From Arthrobacter sp. H35-D1 (GTDB taxonomy: Bacteria; Actinomycetota; Actinomycetes; Actinomycetales; Micrococcaceae): 64,000 nt of DNA. The stretch is from contig NZ_JASISP010000005.1 of NCBI RefSeq assembly GCF_030063185.1, positions 62,001 through 126,000 on the forward strand, given 5' to 3'. Shown piece after piece: positions 61,195-64,000 of this stretch (its first letter is position 1; the number at the start of each line of letters is the position of its first letter). Made by a program: the position numbers and the translations under genes. Below the pieces are notes generated by a model. It saw only the letters and a list, made by a program, of their open reading frames with translations, searched no databases and was not told the DNA's origin.

Positions 61195-63009
61195 GTGCAA
61201 GAGATTTCCGTTCCGGCCCAGGTAGTCAGCCCCGGCACCATGAACACGACGGATTTTGTGCTGCGGCAGGCCAAGCTGGCCAGCAATCCTGCACTCTTCT
61301 CCCGACGCAATGAAGACAATGTATGGGTCGACATCTCGGCCAAAGAGTTTCATGCCGATGTCTGTGCGCTTGCCAAGGGACTAATAGCCTCCGGCATCGA
61401 GGTCGGCGAGAGAGTCGGCATCATGGCCCGTACACGCTATGAATGGTCGCTGGTGGACTTCGCCATTTGGTTTGCCGGAGCTGTCTCAGTGCCGATCTAT
61501 GAAACGTCCTCCCCGTCGCAGGTTGCCTGGAACCTGGGCGACTCGGCCGCCGTCGCCGTCTTCGCCGAGACAGCCGCGCATGAGAATGTCATACGCCAGG
61601 CAGCCCACAATGAGGACTTGAGTGCGCTGGCCCACGTGTGGCAGTTGGAAGGCGACGGACTCGATGCCTTGCGCGATGCCGGCCGGGATGTCAGCGACGA
61701 GGCGCTGGAAGCCGCACGCGCTGCCAACGGCTTGGAGGACACTGCCACCATCATTTACACCTCCGGCACCACCGGACGGCCCAAGGGCTGCATGCTGACG
61801 CACAAGAACTTTGTTGAACTCAGCGAAAATGCCTTGGCGGTGCTGGCCTCCACCGTGGTGACGCCGGGCTCGCAAACCATCATGTTCCTTCCGCTGGCCC
61901 ACGTGTTTGCCCGGTATATCTCCGTGCTCGCTGTGGCAGGCGGCGCCAAGGTGGGGCATACTCCGGACATCAAGCACTTGCTGGAGGACCTGCAAAGCTT
62001 CAAGCCGACGTTTATCCTGGCCGTGCCGCGCGTCTTTGAAAAGGTTTACAACTCCGCCTCCCTGAAGGCCGAAGGCGACGGCAAGGGCAAGATCTTTGCC
62101 GCAGCTGCCAAGACCGCCATCGACTACTCCCGGGCCCAGCAGGAAGGCGGCGCCGGGCTTGTGCTCAAACTCAAGCACTCGGTATTCGACAAGCTTGTCT
62201 ACACGAAGTTGCGCGCAGCCATGGGCGGCAACGTTCGCCACGCAGTCTCCGGCGGCGGTCCGCTTGGCGAGCGGCTGGGCCACTTTTACCAGGGCATCGG
62301 GCTGCAAATCCTCGAGGGCTACGGCCTGACGGAAACCACCGCGCCCATCACCGTCAACCGCCCGGAGCGGATCAAGATCGGCACAGTGGGCGCACCGCTT
62401 CCCGGCAATGCCGTGAAGATCGCGGACGACGGCGAAATCCTCGCCAAAGGCGTGTGCGTCATGAAGGGCTACTTCGGCCGCGACGACCTGACGGCGGAGA
62501 ACTTTGTGGACGGCTGGTTCCGCACCGGGGACATCGGCCAGCTCGACGACCAAGGCTTCTTGACCATCACCGGACGCAAGAAGGAAATCATCGTCACCTC
62601 CAGCGGCAAGAATGTGGTTCCAGCCCTCCTGGAGGACCAGATCCGCGCCGATAGCATCGTCTCCCAGTGCGTGGTCATCGGCGAACAGCGCCCGTTCATC
62701 GCAGCCATTGTCACCATCGACGAGGAGGCGCTGCCACTGTGGGGCAAACAGCACGGCCTGCCGGCAGGCATCACGGTGGCTGAAGCCGCCGCGCACCAGA
62801 ACGTCATTGCCGCCGTGCAGGGCGCCGTCAACCGCGCCAACTCCTCGGTGTCCTCCGCCGAAGCCATCAAGCAGTTCAGGATCGTGGACAGCGACTTCAC
62901 CGAGACCTCCGGACACCTGACACCCTCGTTGAAGGTCAAGCGCGCCCAGGTCATGAAGGACTTTGACGCGGTCGTTGAAGAGATCTACCTGAGCAAGAAG
63001 CCCTCCTAA
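61195..63009 (+). CDS. fadD: Long-chain acyl-CoA synthetase (AMP-forming)
   Basis: The enzyme activates fatty acids as acyl-AMP and then acyl-CoA. The 604-residue protein has the AMP-binding signature TIIYTSGTTGRPKG near residue 187, the acyl-binding GYGLTET near 376, WFRTGDIGQLDDQGFLTITGRKKEII (hinge with DxGxxxxGxLxIxGRxKE) near 440 and the C-terminal catalytic Lys in LTPSLKVKR. It is closest to the FadD15-type in mycobacterial synteny. GTG start with GGAG five bases upstream. The promoter is overlapped by a perfect palindrome, implying repression by a ligand-responsive regulator encoded elsewhere. Confidence 0.94.
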   Translation: MQEISVPAQVVSPGTMNTTDFVLRQAKLASNPALFSRRNEDNVWVDISAKEFHADVCALAKGLIASGIEVGERVGIMARTRYEWSLVDFAIWFAGAVSVPIYETSSPSQVAWNLGDSAAVAVFAETAAHENVIRQAAHNEDLSALAHVWQLEGDGLDALRDAGRDVSDEALEAARAANGLEDTATIIYTSGTTGRPKGCMLTHKNFVELSENALAVLASTVVTPGSQTIMFLPLAHVFARYISVLAVAGGAKVGHTPDIKHLLEDLQSFKPTFILAVPRVFEKVYNSASLKAEGDGKGKIFAAAAKTAIDYSRAQQEGGAGLVLKLKHSVFDKLVYTKLRAAMGGNVRHAVSGGGPLGERLGHFYQGIGLQILEGYGLTETTAPITVNRPERIKIGTVGAPLPGNAVKIADDGEILAKGVCVMKGYFGRDDLTAENFVDGWFRTGDIGQLDDQGFLTITGRKKEIIVTSSGKNVVPALLEDQIRADSIVSQCVVIGEQRPFIAAIVTIDEEALPLWGKQHGLPAGITVAEAAAHQNVIAAVQGAVNRANSSVSSAEAIKQFRIVDSDFTETSGHLTPSLKVKRAQVMKDFDAVVEEIYLSKKPS

Positions 63010-63033
63010 GGGCACAGTTGGCAGCAAAAAGCG

Positions 63034-63173
63034 GCGCTGCCGGATCCCGGAGCGGGGATGGCGTGATTTCCTTCCCTCGCTTCGCAAGCTCACCGGGGAA
63101 CCCTCGGAAATCACTTGCCAAGGTCGCCCAGCGACCGAGAAAATCTTACTGCCCGTGAGGGATCCGGCAGCGC
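63034..63173. repeat. Structured inverted-repeat element between fadD and pyc
   Basis: A perfect 15-bp inverted repeat (GCGCTGCCGGATCCC at 63034-63048 and its complement at 63159-63173) encloses an inner 9-bp pair GTGATTTCC/GGAAATCAC (63063-63071, 63106-63114) and a hairpin GGTCGC-CCCA/GCGACC around 63122-63136. Both neighbouring genes converge on it. It may terminate both, but it is much larger than a usual terminator. Confidence 0.7.
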
Positions 63174-63191
63174 TGGCGTGCTTAACTGCGC

Positions 63192-64000
63192 TTAAGAGAT
63201 GACCACCAGCAGGTCCCCGCCTTGGACCTGGGCAACTCCGGACACGGCGAGGCGGGAGACTGTGCCGCCCACCGGCGTCGTAATTGACGCTTCCATCTTC
63301 ATGGCCTCGATGGTGGCAAGGGTGGAGCCCGCCTCAACGACGTCGCCCACCTCCACCTTCACGCTCACGGCACCGGCGAAGGGCGCCGCCACCTGGCCGG
63401 GCACGCCCTCGTCGGCCTTTTCGGCGCTGACGGCGGTGCTTTCAATGCTGCGATCGCGCACCGTGACGGGGCGGATTTGACCATTCATCTTGCACATGAC
63501 GGTGCGCATGCCTTTTTCATCGGCCTCGGAAACGGTTTCCAGGGCGGCGATCAGGCGCACTCCCGGCTCGAGGGCAATCACGTGCTCCACGCCGCGGCGC
63601 AGTCCGAACAGGTAGTCGCGGGTATCCAGCACGGAGACGTCGCCGTACGCCTCGCGCACAGCCTGGAACTCCTTCGTGGGTCCGGCAAACAGCAATCGGT
63701 TCAGGGCTGCGCGACGGGTTTCGCTGTCCGCTGCCAGTTCCGCGCTGTCCTCCGTGCTGAGCGTGCCCATGCGTTCAACGACCGTGCGGCCCTGGAGTGC
63801 CTTTGTCCGGAACGGCTCGGGCCAGCCGCCGGGTGGAGTGCCCAGCTCGCCGCCCAGGAAGCCCACCACGGAGTCGGGGATGTCGTAGTTTTGCGGGTTT
63901 TCCTCGAAGTCGGCCGGGTCGGCCTTGATGCCCACCAGGTGCAGGGCCAGGTCCCCCACCACCTTGGACGACGGCGTGACCTTCACCAGGTGCCCCAGGA
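63192..64000 (-). CDS. pyc: Pyruvate carboxylase, C-terminal part (5' partial)
   Basis: The C-terminal about 269 residues of an anaplerotic pyruvate carboxylase: the end of the carboxyltransferase/PYC-OADA domain (LVKVTPSSKVVGDLAL, LGTPPGGWPEPFR), the tether region, and the biotinyl domain with the biotin lysine in IEAMKMEA near the end. Domain order fits the single-chain enzyme whose biotin carboxylase and most of the carboxyltransferase domain lie upstream, outside the window. The gene runs leftward through the window edge, ending convergently with fadD. The frame is intact throughout. Confidence 0.93.
   Translation of the reverse strand, partial: LGHLVKVTPSSKVVGDLALHLVGIKADPADFEENPQNYDIPDSVVGFLGGELGTPPGGWPEPFRTKALQGRTVVERMGTLSTEDSAELAADSETRRAALNRLLFAGPTKEFQAVREAYGDVSVLDTRDYLFGLRRGVEHVIALEPGVRLIAALETVSEADEKGMRTVMCKMNGQIRPVTVRDRSIESTAVSAEKADEGVPGQVAAPFAGAVSVKVEVGDVVEAGSTLATIEAMKMEASITTPVGGTVSRLAVSGVAQVQGGDLLVVIS

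Noticed and set aside
61486-63114. 542-codon open frame opposite fadD
   Set aside because: Antisense shadow; the fadD motifs are in the other strand and the frame has no known domain.

Overview
The window is a 64 kb chromosomal stretch from a high-G+C actinobacterium. It most resembles the Micrococcaceae (Arthrobacter-like). The reasons are an actinobacterial dcw cluster with Wag31/DivIVA, SepF and MraZ, a glnA2-glnE pair, a polyphosphate glucokinase, a DUF222/HNH protein, many GTG/TTG starts, and a MurE whose diaminopimelate motif is altered in a way that fits L-lysine peptidoglycan. Gene order from the dcw cluster to the right edge follows the Mycobacterium tuberculosis Rv2145c-Rv2187 block from memory, with local insertions and losses. 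No tRNA, rRNA, CRISPR array, insertion sequence or prophage gene was recognised.

Left part (1-10.7 kb) is accessory. It holds the end of an amidohydrolase gene with a co-directional unknown transporter; a leftward glutamine module (fused binding protein/permease, GlnQ ATPase, glutaminase, GNAT acetyltransferase); a large DUF222/HNH protein with its own promoter; and a cysteine-type sulfatase. From 10.7 to 18.9 kb are glnE and glnA2 (leftward), panB, a small SPOR-like protein, map, ppgK and the repressor nrdR. From 19 to 24.5 kb are hisD, a small membrane protein and dnaE. A nested inverted-repeat element at 24505-24658 separates dnaE from the dcw region.

The leftward dcw super-cluster (47.2 to 24.7 kb) reads mraZ, rsmH, ftsL, ftsI, murE, murF, mraY, murD, ftsW, murG, murC, ftsQ, ftsZ, pgeF, yggS, sepF, yggT, divIVA, lspA, rluD. 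Most genes from rsmH to ftsQ overlap or nearly touch. Three GTGGAG boxes at exact 10-bp spacing lie inside the mraZ promoter, and a MerR-type palindrome lies upstream of ftsZ. Several of the encoded proteins carry short in-frame tandem repeats.

The right part (47.8-64 kb) holds a DUF3040 protein, DNA polymerase IV, a lipoprotein, a polyprenyl diphosphate synthase, an Rv2175c-like DNA-binding protein, a LysM/transglycosylase, a PASTA-domain Ser/Thr kinase, class II DAHP synthase, PlsC, an esterase, a membrane protein, a ROK glucokinase, an acyl-CoA synthetase behind a perfect palindromic operator, and the C-terminal end of pyruvate carboxylase. Eight transcription units start with the same arrangement, TANNNT, six bases, then ATG or GTG, which predicts leaderless mRNAs.
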